From the NCBI GenBank assembly GCA_007922225.1, contig ML680053.1, forward strand, positions 7,486,217 through 7,550,216: a stretch of DNA of 64,000 bases, written 5' to 3'. The stretch comes from Emydura subglobosa. Taxonomy: Eukaryota; Chordata; Testudines; Chelidae. Shown here in pieces: positions 46,305 to 57,619 of the stretch. The notes below the pieces were generated by a model, which worked only from the letters and a program-made list of their open reading frames with translations, was not told the origin of the DNA and did no database searches. Every line of letters begins with the position of its first letter. The first letter of the stretch is position 1. The translations under genes and the position numbers were made by a program.

Positions 46305-46412
46305 GTAGCTGTCCTGGGTCTGTTTCTCCTCTCACTCTGATGTATATCTGGAATATATCCATTGAAGACAATGGACTTACACTCTCGCAAAACTGGTGAG
46401 GGGAGAATGTAG
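46305..46412. repeat. Foldback repeat (family F1)
   Basis: Left ggtctgtttctcctctcact, right ggggagaatgtagaccttgg, centre ccattgaagacaatggactt. Confidence 0.75.
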
Positions 46413-48151
46413 ACCTTGGCCTGTGTATTTTTCCGTAAATGCCTAATACCTAGGAGGAATCACATAAACTGTTGATAGACAGACAGCAACGTTTTATGTC
46501 CTGAATTTGTCCTCTAAAAATTGAAAATTCAAGCCTGCAGCACTGTTGAGAGGTGTCAAACTGACAACTGTGGCGACTGAAGGTCTCTATTTCCCGTAGA
46601 TTTTTAATCAATTTACATTTTCACAGTTGTAGAAAATTATGGGCTGGGAGGGTAAAAAAAAAAGATTATTTAATGATAGCAGGCATTCAGATACAAAAAG
46701 TTAAAGCTTTATAACCATTAAAACACAAAATGTCAACATCACATGTCAAAATTTACAAAGCAAATATCTTTAAATCGAACTCTAACAAGTTCTCAAGCAG
46801 CATTTTCCTTTCTTTGCCTATCTGTAAACTTCTATCATCATCTATGGAAATATTTTTTCTTCAGTGCATGCATGTATGGTAAAATTGACATTTACTGACG
46901 TTTACATTTACCGATAAAAATCGAATACTTTCAAGCCTAATCATAAGTAATGTCAGTGCAAGCTTCCCTATGCTGCTCTGCTAACGGATTAAATCCAGTG
47001 ATGAACAACCTCAACTCTCATTAAAATCAATGGGAACTGAGAACATTCAATACTTTACAAGAGACAAAAAATATAAGAATGACCAGATAGCCCAAACCAA
47101 TTGATGAGGAGGATGTCTCTAAGTATACCCTAAAGGTTTTTAGGTACTTGTTGAAATAAATGAAAAAGAAGGGACATCATCTGGAATCCACACCATTTGT
47201 AAGGTTTGTAAGCTTAACAGTTTACTAAATGCTGAGAACTTCAAAGCCTGCTTCAGTAGTGAAATTTAAAGCCTGCCTAGGAATGAAAGCCCCATGACCC
47301 TTATCAGACTTGTCTATCAATCTTAGCATAAAGGCTTCTTGATGTGGGAGTAGGTGACATTCTTTTAGCAACACTTTTTTTCCTCCTTCCCTTAGCAATA
47401 AAAAAGCTGAGCTGTAACTGGCATGTGTTAGTCAAATATAATAATGTCTACAATCTTTTTCAATCTTTTCCTTATAATTATAATTCAGATCTTAGATTTG
47501 CTAATGTTTGGAGGAGGTGGGGGTTGAGCGGGGAAGAAGATAAGTTATGAAAAGGAACGATCAGTCTCCAAGCAGAAAAAGAAGAACTTTTTTTCAGATC
47601 TGACCTCTTGCTCAAATCATAGTGATGATAATTATATTTTTCTCCATGTTATTCAACGTACCGACTTGCTCTCACAATGCAGTACACCTTAATAGAGTCA
47701 TCACAGAGTATATGTGAAGTTTGTCTCTGAGGCCTGGCAAACCACACAACATTTCTTTAAGGAATTTAAAACCTGTGATAATTTACGTTCTGGCAGACAA
47801 ATATATCCAAAGGTTTGCAGCTCGTTCATTGCTATGTACTAAATCACATAAAATTTACTTATACCTCAGTTGTGTTCCCTCAGTTCAGAACTCAAGTGGT
47901 TATTACCAAATCCTTATCGATGTTTTACTTTCCTAGTCAGAAATTACTGAACACAGAACTATTTGGAATAAGAATTTAGCACAAAACTGCTTATTGAGTA
48001 ATAGAGAAGCGATGGCACATAAAACAAGGCTGATTTTTAAACATTTAAAGGCTACTTCTCTAGAATTCATTTGTATTTCCTTTTAGATAATGTAGGGAGT
48101 GTTTTGAATACTGCAAATACTAAATTACAGTTATAGCCAAGACTATAACAT
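46413..48151. other. No feature recognised
   Basis: AT-rich. Around 46880-46930 the words gacatttactgacgtttaca and tttaccgataaaaatcg form a short internally repetitive patch of unknown origin. No gene. Confidence 0.45.
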
Positions 48152-48392
48152 GATTCAAAAAAGAACTAGATAAGTTCATGGAGGCTAGGTCCATCAATGG
48201 CTATTATCCAGGATAGGCAGGGATTGCTGTTTGCCGGAAGCTGGAAATGAGTGATGAGACAGATCACTTGATGATCACCTGTTCTGTTCATTACTTCTGA
48301 AGCACCTGGCATTGGTCACTGTTGGAAGACAGGATATTGGGCTGGATAGACCATTGGTCTGATGCAGTATGGCTGTTCTTATGTTCTTAATT
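48152..48392 (+). mobile_element. CR1 LINE, 3' end
   Basis: aagaactagataagttcatg, gatcacctgttctgttcatt, gacaggatattgggctggat then agaccattggtctgatgcag, ending tgttcttatgttcttaa. Same 3' UTR subfamily as 18946-19016 and 27198. Confidence 0.93.
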
Positions 48393-49499
48393 ATATTGAA
48401 GGCATTATCTCATAGCTCAATCCTGGGAGATGCTGGGTGCCCTCAACTCTCTGAAACTTGACAAAGTGCATCCTGCTTAGACTGGGTCAGCTTAGAAAGA
48501 AAAAGGGCGCTATAGCCCTGATGGGATAAAAGAAAACAGAATTTATGACTCTTCCCCCACCAAGGGAAAAGACACCACACACACACACACACTCAATGAG
48601 GATTAATATAAATATTAGGGTAAGGATCTTAGTGCACCACTTTGTATGGACTTATTTGCTCTCTTTGTTAAACACCCCCCAAAAGTAACCCACAGACATA
48701 CTTAGTGATGTTCCCCCATTCCCATATACTCCCTTGTATCTCTTAGCACCCACACCATCACCCCCCATCCAGGACCCCGCAACTTATCCCTTGTTATTCT
48801 CCCCAGACTCTCAACCACTCCCCATGCCTCCCGATAACCTGCATATTGTCCCTGGATATTATATAACTTTGCCCCTTTAACTCTATGGGTTACCTGTTTG
48901 TTATTTTCTGAAACATTTACTCAATAAAAAACTTTAAATATAACATGAAGCTCACTAGCAAGTTCTGAACTAGCTCCCTAGGCTCACTCACTTAACTCCT
49001 GAGGCTTCTGATTGCTGATGCCATTTCATGTCTCTCAGGTCCACTGCTCCAGCTCCCACAACAGGACTTGACTAATCTGTCTCTTCCTTCACTGGCAGCC
49101 CAACAACCATTCACAATAGCTGCTAAACAGAAATGTATCTATTTGTTCTTTTCTTGTTCTCTGGGAAGGATTGAAAGACAGACAAATGGCTGCAGTGATT
49201 AGTCTCTCACTTATTCACACACTGCTATCGTGCAAAACTCAAAAGAGGAAAGGGAACTGAATCTCAAAGGTAAAACCCCTCCTCACAGGGAGGAGGGCGA
49301 ACACCCACACCCAAACAGACTGTTAAAGATTGGACTCCTCCCCACCCCCCAGGCCACTGGCCCTGAGAAAGCAGGCAAGTTTTGAAGGATCTCACTATAT
49401 TTAACTGCAAAAGCTGAGTTTCATCATCATAACCTTAGACTTCTTAGAGAATGATAAGGAAGTTAGTTACTGAGTACTGTCAACATTTGCAAGACTAGC
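48393..49499. other. No gene; C-rich patch and (AC)n
   Basis: 48680-48850 is unusually C-rich (cacccacaccatcacccccc). An (AC) run of about ten units at 48574-48593. Nothing else recognised. Confidence 0.5.
48574..48593. repeat. (AC)n microsatellite
   Basis: ccacacacacacacacacac, about nine units. Confidence 0.9.
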
Positions 49500-49835
49500 A
49501 TGGGTATTAGGCTAAGGCTAACATTTTAAAAAGCACCTAAGTGACTTAGGAACCTAAGTCTCATTTTCAAAAGTGACATAGGCAGTGAGGGGCCGAAATC
49601 CCAAAGACTTTCAATGACACTTGGGCTCCTAAATACCTATGTCACTTTTGAAAACGTGACTTGGCGACTATAGGTAAAATTTTCATAAAAGCCTATGGGG
49701 TAGATCCAAAGAGGACTTGGACTCAGCACTGTAATACCTAACTTTAAGCACCCTGCCACTTAATGAAATCCACAGCCTGAGTTAGGCACCCAGGCTCCCT
49801 ATACAACACATGGGGAGAGTTAGGCCCCTAAGAAT
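49500..49835. repeat. Foldback repeats (family F3), compound
   Basis: agtgacttaggaacctaagt then ctcattttcaaaagtgacat faces cctatgtcacttttgaaaac. A second inverted set follows (cagcactgtaatacctaact ... gagttaggcccctaagaatg). At least two palindromes side by side. Confidence 0.75.
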
Positions 49836-50221
49836 GGGATTCACAAAAGACAGCATGCTGGGTGAGGAGTTGTCTACGCTAGCCAATAGGAAATGCTTAG
49901 GAGAGGGATATGTCCTAAATCCCACACCTCAAAAGGGAGGCAGGTATCTATCTCTAATTGGGATTAACAGGATGTATCTGGATCAGACATCCCCTTCCAA
50001 GAGGGATGGAACCTCAGAGAGTGGTTGTCAGGAAGTTCCTGCCTCCCCTCAGCCCTTTCATCAGGAGCTGGCGGAGGATTGAAGATCTTTTCTCTTCCGT
50101 GGTCTGCTCACAAGTGAGCTGTCCTGCTTCCATTTTAACTCCTCCTCCAGCCTGTGCAAATCTTGCAGGTGCAGTGAGCTGAGCCCAGAGCAGTTCCTTA
50201 ACCCCTTGCGGTCCAGTGTGT
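49836..50221. other. No feature recognised
   Basis: No gene or named repeat. Short frames here overlap on both strands and carry no motif. Confidence 0.4.
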
Positions 50222-52650
50222 GGTTTGTATACCTCATCATAGTGCCAAATATATACTTCCCCTGTTTGCGCATCCCAGAATCACATTAGCCCTTTTGGCC
50301 ACAGCACCACACTGAAAGCTTATGTTCAGCTGATTATCCACTAGGACCCCCAAATCTTTTTCAGAGTCATTGGAATTATGGCCTCAATTATTTTTTCCTA
50401 GATGTATTCATTTACATTTAGTCATATTAAAATGCATATTGTTTTCTTGCACCCAGTTTATCAAGGGATTCAGATAGCTTAGTATGAGTGACTTGACCTC
50501 TTTACCATTCCCCCCAATTTTTGTGCTGCTTGCAAACTTTATCAGTGATGATTTTATATTTTCTTCCATCTCTTTGAAAATAAATGTTAAATACCACAGA
50601 ACCAAGATAACCAACCCTTTTGGGACCCCACTAGAAATGTACCCATTTAATGATGATTTCCCATTTACCACTACGTTTTGAGAGCTATCAGTTAGCCAGT
50701 TTTTAATCCACTTAATGTGTACCACGTTAATTTTATATCATACTAGTTTTTTAATCAGAATGTCATGTGGTACCAAGTGAAACATCCTGTAGAAGTCTAA
50801 ATATATTACATCAACATGATTACCTTTACCAACCAAATCTGTAATCTCATCAAAAAAGATATCAAGTTAATTTGACAGGATCTATTTTCCATAAACCCTT
50901 GTTGATTTGCATTAATTACATTAACCTCCTTTAATTCTTTATTAATTGAGTCCCATATCAGACGCTCAATTATCTTGCCTAGAATCGATGTCAATCTGAC
51001 AAGGCCTATAATTACATGGGTCATCCCATTTAGCCTTTTTAAAAATTGGCACAGCATTAATTTTCTTCCAGTCTTCTGGAACTTCTCTAGTGCACCAAGA
51101 CTTATTGAAAATCAATATGAATGGTCCAGCGAGATCCTCAGACACCTCTTTTAAAACTCTTGGATGCAAATTATTTGAATCTGCTGATTTAAAAATGTTT
51201 TACTTTAGTATCCTCTATTAAACATTCTGAGATACTAGTGTAATGGAAAGTGTTGTTATCACCAGATAAGACTACAACATTTGTTTTCCCCCCAATACAG
51301 AATAGAAATATTTATTGAACGCTTCTGCCTTTTCTTTATTATCATAAATAATTCTACCATTTCCATCTAGCAATGACCCAATACCATTGTCAGATTCTTT
51401 TTGTCCCAAATATATTTAAATACGCTTTTTTATTGTCCTTAACTTTGCTGGCCATGGATTGCTACTTGTGTCCCTTTGCTTCCCTTATCAATTTTCCACA
51501 GTTCCTAACTTCTGATTTATATTCATTACTATCAACTTCCCCTTTCTTTCATTTGTTATATATATATTTATTTTTTTACAGATGCCTTATCTTCTCTTCT
51601 AAACCAGATCAGTTTTTTTAACCAGTCTGTTGGATTGAGGCTTTTTGGACATCTAAGTAAAGGTGTTCTAAAATGATTCCCAATTATCATTCACATTTTT
51701 CTGATTAAATTCTTCCTCCCAGATGATTTGGATAATTCTTTTCAGCTTTGTGAAATTGACCCCAGTAGAGCACCAAGAATATCTATTACTGGTCTGGACT
51801 TTATTCTGCTTGCACATTACAAATTTGGTCAATTCATGATCATTTGTGCCTAAACAACCATTAATTTTTAATTCTGTGTTCAGTTCCTCCCCATCTTAAA
51901 AGATCTAATAAAGAAATCCACCATGCTGGCTGCAACACTTTTTGAATTAGGAAATTTTCACCCATTAAGTTTAGAAATTCCAAGGATTAATACTTGTAGC
52001 ATGACACCTCCAGCATACGTCACTCAAACGGAAGTCCCCTGCGTACACGCAGCTTTTTTTCCTGCACATTATAGATAGGTGTGTAAAGATGCAGTCATCC
52101 TGTTCCCTAATGTGATTTGGTGATCTGTGACAGACATCAATTATCTTGTACTTTATCTGATGGGATATTGATCCATAAGCATTCAAGATCATTTTCTTTT
52201 GAGTTATCAGTGACTCAGAAAAAGGTAATGCCATTTTTGACAGAGTGCCACTCCCCCTCTCCTTTTCCCCCAATTGATCCTTCCTAAATAAGTTATAACC
52301 ATTGATTTTAACTTTCCAATTGTATAAATCATCCCACCAGGGTTCAGTAACACCAACTAAATCAAATTTAAGGTAGTACATGAGCAATTCCAATTTCTCT
52401 TATTTGTTACCCAGGCTCCCAGCATTGGCATACAGACAATTGAAGAATATTTTCTCTTTGTGTCCTTTGGTTCCCTGATTAATTTTGTCCTCAGCATCTC
52501 GATTTTGTGCTGACTGTTCATATCTTCCCTCTTTTTACCCTCCCCTCTTGCTATTTAGTTTAACTCCCTCCTGACTACTCTATGCAGTCTGTCTCCATGG
52601 AAATTGATTCCTCTTTTACTGAGAAGAAAGCCATCCAAACTATACAACCT
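50222..52650 (-). mobile_element. CR1 LINE, internal part
   Basis: Minus-strand CR1 lacking its 3' UTR at the left edge. It runs through the reverse transcriptase and endonuclease to the ORF2 start region (acccaggctcccagcattgg near 52410, the reverse of the CR1 unit before ORF2), and perhaps slightly beyond. About 2.4 kb. Confidence 0.9.
50408..52393 (-). pseudogene. CR1 ORF2 remnant (endonuclease plus reverse transcriptase)
   Basis: Endonuclease at 51971-52393: DLVGVTEPWWDD (catalytic glutamate kept) and VKINGYNLFRKDQLG. Linker at 50966-51169: HPRVLKEVSEDLAGPFILIF then NKSW and NYRPCQI. Reverse transcriptase at 50408-50725: SGVPKGLVILVLW and KFASSTKIGG, in which the catalytic FADD is FASS, both aspartates lost. 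The frame is broken by stops and shifts. Confidence 0.9.
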
Positions 52651-52870
52651 CCTCTCCCCAAAGAAGGTGGTCCACAAGACTAATTCCCACACACACTAAA
52701 CCTCTTACCTAGCCAGCAGTTCAGTTCCAGAATCCTCTGCCTTCCATCTTCCTTTGCACATGGGATAGGAAGAATCTCAGAGAAGATTTCCAGGACATTC
52801 TTCTTCAGCATGCATTCCCTGAAGTCCTCTCTTCATCTGTGAGCCATCCCACAGAGAGAGACCCATGGCA
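52651..52870. other. No feature recognised
   Basis: C/T-rich, no gene; may include degraded CR1 ORF1 sequence. Confidence 0.35.
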
Positions 52871-52871
52871 C

Positions 52872-53000
52872 CTCATATCCCAGTGGTTAGGGCTCTCACC
52901 GGAGAGATAGGAGATCTGAGTTCAAGTCCTTGTTCCTCTTAGGCAGCGTGGACATTTGAACTAACATCCTAGGTGAGTGCCCTAACCACTGGGTTATAGG
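52872..53000. repeat. Foldback with tRNA-promoter-like boxes
   Basis: Left arm atatcccagtggttagggct then ctcacc (52875-52900), right arm aggtgagtgccctaaccact then gggttat (52971-52997). The arms pair at about 24 of 26 positions. cagtggttaggg resembles an RNA polymerase III A box and gagttcaagtcc (52918-52929) a B box, so the element may derive from an inverted pair of tRNA-type SINE heads. Confidence 0.7.
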
Positions 53001-53224
53001 ACAGAAGAGGCAGTACCAACTCTTCCACCTGTGTTATGTGTGGGGCCAGATACAACAGTCCTGTTCTTACACATCCTCAGAGAAAATGTACTGGATCCTG
53101 CCATGCAGGTGAGATCAACGGGGGGAATATCTAGTTTGGGAAGCCCGTCAGAGCTTACCTTTGAGCTAGGCATCAGGACATAGATGGCTATGTGCATGCC
53201 TACCTGCAGACAATTTAGGCATTA

Positions 53225-53384
53225 ATAGGGTTAGGAAGCAGATAAGTGGAGTTTTGAATATCTAAATTTTGGATTTAGGTGCCTAATTGCCTTTGCAACT
53301 ATCCTGAGGGGTCTGATTTGCAGAGGTGATGAGCACCCACAATCCCAGTTGAAAGCAATAATGGCTGCAGGTGCTCAGCACCTC
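53225..53384. repeat. Foldback repeats (family F3)
   Basis: 53225-53300 has gttttgaatatctaaatttt then ggatttaggtgcctaattgc. 53310-53384 has gatttgcagaggtgatgagc and caggtgctcagcacctc in inverse orientation. Confidence 0.7.
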
Positions 53385-53407
53385 AAAAAAAAAAAAAAAA
53401 AAAAAAA
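53385..53407. repeat. Poly(A) tract of 23
   Basis: An uninterrupted A-run at the position where foldback copies usually have tgaaaa before tcaggctc. More likely slippage of that short run than a retrotransposon tail. Confidence 0.85.
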
Positions 53408-54494
53408 GTCTGGCTCATTATCCTGTAACAATCCCAAAAAACACATGTAAAATCTTTCTATACACCAGATCTAAGTGCAAGCATGTGAGGAAATGCCCAA
53501 TTCTTGATGATTCTGGCATGTCTCTTTAATGTATTCTTATGCATCTAGAGACACAGAGGTCATTATAAAATGATATTAAAATTGGCTATTCTTCTAGTCT
53601 TCAGATAATAGAAAATGTAAGGTCTAGTACGTGCTACATAGAATACTTTAAATGCTTGACAATTTAGTAGCAGGTAATCTGTAAAGTGAAAGATCACTTT
53701 AAGGGCAATATCCATTTGAGGTTCCCTTAAAAGGTATTTTATCTGCATCTTGATGGCCCAGTTCCACAATATTTTATTTCCCAAATTTACTGGCACCTGT
53801 TACGAGATTATCATCTTTCCTGCTACTATGGAAGCAGTCAGATACTATGGTGATGAAGATGGCATAAATAGCTAGCTAGGTAGAGATGCCTATCATTACC
53901 ATCACTTTAATATTCACTTCCCATATCCTCCAAACAGTGCAGTTTATTTTCTAATGCATAAGTATAAAATGCAGATCTTATTATTGTAATGTAGTAAAGC
54001 TTAAAGCCAATAAACACATGGATGCTAAAAACAGGAGAGCTCTTCCACGACCATAGCTTCAACGTTAATGGAAAAAGAACTCTGTGCAAGCATAGCGTGA
54101 GATTTTTAGGGTTTGATTTTGCTACATGCTGAGAAATTTGTGGAGTCCTCAGCTTTCCTTAACAGTAGTTAAGCAAATGCTATGGAATTCCATTCCTTTT
54201 CTTTTATTACAAATAAATAATGATAATAATAATAATTATTAATAATAAGAATAAGAAGGAGCCTAAAATGGCCATGCTTTTTCAAACTTGTGTGCGGGAA
54301 GTTGGGCACTGAAATCCATAAAGCCACAAACAAACATCCGGGTTTTCAACCCATACTTAATGTGGCATTCTGTCTCTTTCTAGTGGCTGGAATCTGCTGC
54401 AGCTCTTGAACTAACAGAGCTGGGTCTTTTAGCTGACTCAGCCAGTGGAGGTTCCTGCTTTTAGCTCCATAAGACCTGGGTAAAAACTTAACTC
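53408..54494. other. No gene; AT repeat at 54206-54258
   Basis: AT-rich. 54206-54258 is an (AATAAT)n-like low-complexity run (ataataataataattattaa). Nothing else recognised. Confidence 0.5.
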
Positions 54495-54499
54495 TGGAC

Positions 54500-54600
54500 G
54501 ACTCACCCAGGGATACTTCACATGAGCACCCTTAACTCTTACCCGAGTCAATGGGAGCTATGGGTGCTCAGCACATATGCAGGTGAACGGCTGAAAGTTC
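54500..54600. repeat. Foldback fragment (family F3)
   Basis: cacatgagcacccttaactc and gtcaatgggagctatgggtg then ctcagcac are inverted blocks of the F3 type. Confidence 0.6.
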
Positions 54601-54659
54601 CATTACCTGTCCCCAGCGTCATCTAGTCACCAGCATTATCCGGTTCCCAGTAATCCATT

Positions 54660-54990
54660 TTATTATTAAGTTTTAATCAGTGGTTCACTAAGTAGCAAAC
54701 TCAAGAAAATGTGTTCTTGCTGTAATTTCTATTTTTAATCTCATTCTTAATTGGATTATGCAAATCACAAATCAACTGTAGAGGTAAAAATAGAAACAGA
54801 TTAACCTTCGAATCCGCAATTATGCAATGATATTTACCTCATTCAGTTCAGTCACCAAAACTGTATTTATTTTAGTATTTTAATGTAATTTTATCACATT
54901 ATATACAAACACAGATACATGTGGTATGTATCTATACATAAATATCATAATGTAATAGTTATACATGATCACCTAAGTCACTCATGAACA
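54660..54990. promoter_or_regulatory. Candidate conserved non-coding element with octamer motif
   Basis: Repeat-free, AT-rich block. A perfect POU octamer ATGCAAAT lies at 54758-54765 and attatgcaat follows at 54819-54828. ttcttaattggatta adds a homeobox-like core. Function is inference. Confidence 0.28.
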
Positions 54991-55084
54991 TAATTTGCAT
55001 GACAGTCTCACAAATCACTGACTGAAGTAAAATTATTCCCCTCCCCCCCTTTTTATTTAATTTTAATTTTCTTTTAAATACAAG

Positions 55085-55380
55085 CACCCCCTAGGCTGAT
55101 CATTTGGGCACAGTAATTTTATATGTTGCTGTGATGATACACAAATGTATTTTTCAGCTTCCGCAAAGTCTGTAGAATGTAATTACTTATTTCACTACCC
55201 TTACCAGTGACATCTATGTCAAATGACTTCCTATCGCTTAACGGGAATGAAACTGTAGTGCTGATTATTAGCCCTCATGCTAAATTACAGCTGACTGACT
55301 CTCCTTTTCAATAAGCCTTTTTCAACTTAAAGAGCTGCTGATGAGGCCTGATGGAAGACTTTGACAGCTATTCTATTTAG
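55085..55380. promoter_or_regulatory. Candidate conserved non-coding element
   Basis: Repeat-free block with tgtaattacttattt, gctgattattagccctcatg then ctaaattacagctg. It has the same texture as the preceding block, 100 bp away. Could be one enhancer cluster; unconfirmed. Confidence 0.25.
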
Positions 55381-55714
55381 AAACAATTCTATTTATATAA
55401 CGTATGATTACCTGTAGGGGTAAGTGTAACGGAGTCTGGCTCTTTATGATTACAGATGTCTGCATGAGAACTGGACTTTGCTCCCTACCTGACAACACAG
55501 ACACAGCACAACTCTCTGTTTCTGACACAGTAACCATTTTTAATGCAGCGAACAGTTGCGTCATAGACAATGGAATATGATTTCGTGTTTCAGTACAAAT
55601 TTGCTCAGTAATGCAAAATGAGGGAAGATTAATAGGAAAAAAATAGAACAGATAAACAGCTTAAGAACTGAGGGTATCATTTTCAAACACACCTTAGTGA
55701 TTTAGGATCCTACC

Positions 55715-55979
55715 TCTCCACTGCAAAAAAAACTCCATGGCAGCAAGTCTCAGGTCAATTTACTGAGACTCATGGGGATCATGCTATGTGGCTAAAAGTA
55801 GCAATGTAGACATTCCCACTGGGGCTGGAGCCGGTGAGAAGCAAGAGTCTCAGAATCCAGCCTCCAGTTTGAGAGGGAACATCTACACTGCTATTTTTAG
55901 CTACTTGCATGAGCCTGAATCAGCTGACTAGGCTCTGAGCTTGCTGCTGTGTGTTTATTTCTATTTTTTGCAGTGGAGA
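55715..55979. mobile_element. Non-autonomous DNA transposon with perfect 16-bp ends (family T4)
   Basis: Left terminus tctccactgcaaaaaa (55715-55730) is the exact reverse complement of the right terminus ttttttgcagtggaga (55964-55979). A second inverted pair lies inside: gtagcaatgtagacattccc and gggaacatctacactgctat. The 265-bp element is close to fully palindromic and has no coding capacity. No target duplication is evident in the flanks. Confidence 0.85.
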
Positions 55980-56000
55980 TGTCAGCCAAAGTTAACTAAG

Positions 56001-56275
56001 GCTACGTCTCCACCGTCAGATCGATTTCTCTGGATCAACTGAGCGCTCAGTGAAGACGCGCTCAATCGATCCAGAAATCGACATATTAAGACCACCTTCT
56101 CAAGTGGCATAGCGCTGCGTCGATGGGAACGCGGTTCCTGTCAGCTCAGTGCAGTGAAGACGGAGTGCAGAACCGCAGCTGAGAAGTCAACAGGAGTTAT
56201 GCAAGTTTTTTGCGTAGCTTGCGTAACTCTGGTCGACTGCCGCCGAATCTCAGAGGTAAGTGTAGACAGGGCCTA
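56001..56275. mobile_element. Non-autonomous DNA transposon (family T3)
   Basis: Left end ctaaggctacgtctccac and right end gtgtagacagggcctaag are imperfect inverted copies. The inside contains the palindrome-like gatcgatttctctggatcaa and ctcaatcgatccagaaatcg. CpG-rich relative to its surroundings. Related to 45692-45977. Confidence 0.8.
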
Positions 56276-56580
56276 AGTCACTTTTGAAAATGAAATTTAG
56301 GCTTTTAAGTCACTTAAGTGCTTTTAAAAATTGTAGACGAGGTAAAGTTTTCAAAGAAGCCTAAAGGAGTTTGGCGCGCCATTTCTATTGAAAGTAACTA
56401 AGAAGGAATGTTTTAAATATATTTAAGCACCAGAAGATGCAGATAGGCAACTAGTGGCGTTTTAAAAAATGCCTAAATACCTTAGGTGCTTTTGAAAATC
56501 CTACTAGGCACCTATCTGCAGTTTGAGTTGCCTAAATACCTTTAAAAACCAGCCCTAACTCACTTAGACACCATTGCAAA

Positions 56581-56967
56581 TCTCAGTCTAAAGGCCCTGT
56601 TTAGCGCAAGTTTACTGAGTAACAAAGAACAAAAGGAAAAATTGATATATTTCACATAGAATTGTGCAATTATTTTATTGGGCTAGATTCTGCATTCTAA
56701 CCCCACAATCCATGATGTTACAGGGGTAGAACCAATATGTTTCCCTGAAACTTAAATCATTCTTTTCAAGTAATCTTTTACAAATTAATGTTTCATTTTA
56801 GAACACAACGTGGCAAGGCATAGAATTTCTGCACAGATCCAAGTGCAATATCATAATCCAATATATTAACAAGCAGTTGGTATAACCAAACTAATAATAT
56901 AAACAATCAGCTATTTGTATTAGTGGTTATACCAGTTCAAGCAGAAACCCTATGTACTTAAACTGAA
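56581..56967. other. No feature recognised
   Basis: AT-rich, no gene or repeat seen. Confidence 0.4.
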
Positions 56968-57230
56968 GCCCTGTTCACATGAGAAATTTGCATCAGTTTA
57001 ACTAAAGGTGTGATTTTAAACCAATTTAGTTAACTTGGAACAATAGGATGCGGGCACTCACATTTTAATTTAAACCAATTTTGCTTAAATTTATCTTAAA
57101 TCACCTAGAAGTTGGTTTAAAATAAACTGAATTAAGACACTCTTAATCTGATATGACTCTCTACACAGATTTGCACCAGTTTAATTAAATTGCTTTCAGC
57201 ATCAGTTGCAACTTTCCCATGGACACAAGG
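56968..57230. mobile_element. Non-autonomous DNA transposon (family T5)
   Basis: Left ccctgttcacatgagaaatt then tgcatcagtttaactaaagg, right agcatcagttgcaactttcc then catggacacaagg. Inverted arms of about 100 bp carry taaaccaatttagttaa units; the centre is AT-rich. No coding. Confidence 0.75.
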
Positions 57231-57364
57231 TTTGTGTTCCTGAGCTCTGTTTAATGAGTTCTCACAGAAGGCTTACTCCGGTTATTAAAGAGAAATTATG
57301 TTCTGCTGCCCCCAGAACATGGTATCAGATCTCATATGAGCAATAAATGCTACAATTTATTCTA

Positions 57365-57372
57365 TTGTGGTA
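57365..57372. repeat. Target-site duplication (left)
   Basis: ttgtggta, identical to 57506-57513. Confidence 0.85.
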
Positions 57373-57505
57373 TAGGGTGACCAGACAGCAAGTGTCAGAA
57401 ATCAGGACGGGGGTTATAGGTGATGGGGGAGTTAGAGGTGCCTATTTAAAAAAAGTCACAAATATCAGGACTATCCCTATAAAAATTGGGAATCTGATCA
57501 CCCTA
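57373..57505. mobile_element. hAT-like miniature transposon with 8-bp target duplication
   Basis: The ends tagggtgaccagac and aatctgatcacccta are inverted copies at 12 of 14 positions. The element is flanked on both sides by ttgtggta (57365-57372 and 57506-57513), a perfect 8-bp direct repeat. Duplication of eight bases is typical of the hAT superfamily. At 133 bp it can only move with a transposase supplied elsewhere. Confidence 0.85.
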
Positions 57506-57513
57506 TTGTGGTA
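57506..57513. repeat. Target-site duplication (right)
   Basis: ttgtggta, identical to 57365-57372. Confidence 0.85.
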
Positions 57514-57619
57514 GCACCGGAACGCCTCAGTTGGGAACTGGAATTCTATTATGCTAGGTACTGCTTACCCACATAGACTGTAAAGTCTTTAAGCAGGGAC
57601 AAAGGTCTTGATACTGTAA

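Larger units (their letters stand above)
55690..56580. repeat. F3 foldback array interrupted by two transposons
   Basis: 55690-55713 (accttagtgatttaggatcc) and 56276-56345 (gtcacttttgaaaatgaaat then ttaggc) are pieces of one F3 repeat, separated by T4 (55715-55979) and T3 (56001-56275). Further F3 palindromes follow to 56580 (aaataccttaggtgcttttg then aaaatccta). Confidence 0.65.

Noticed and set aside
53385..53407. Poly(A) run as the tail of a processed pseudogene
   Set aside because: The sequence to its left is a foldback repeat, which resumes to the right of the run; no retroposed gene sequence precedes it.
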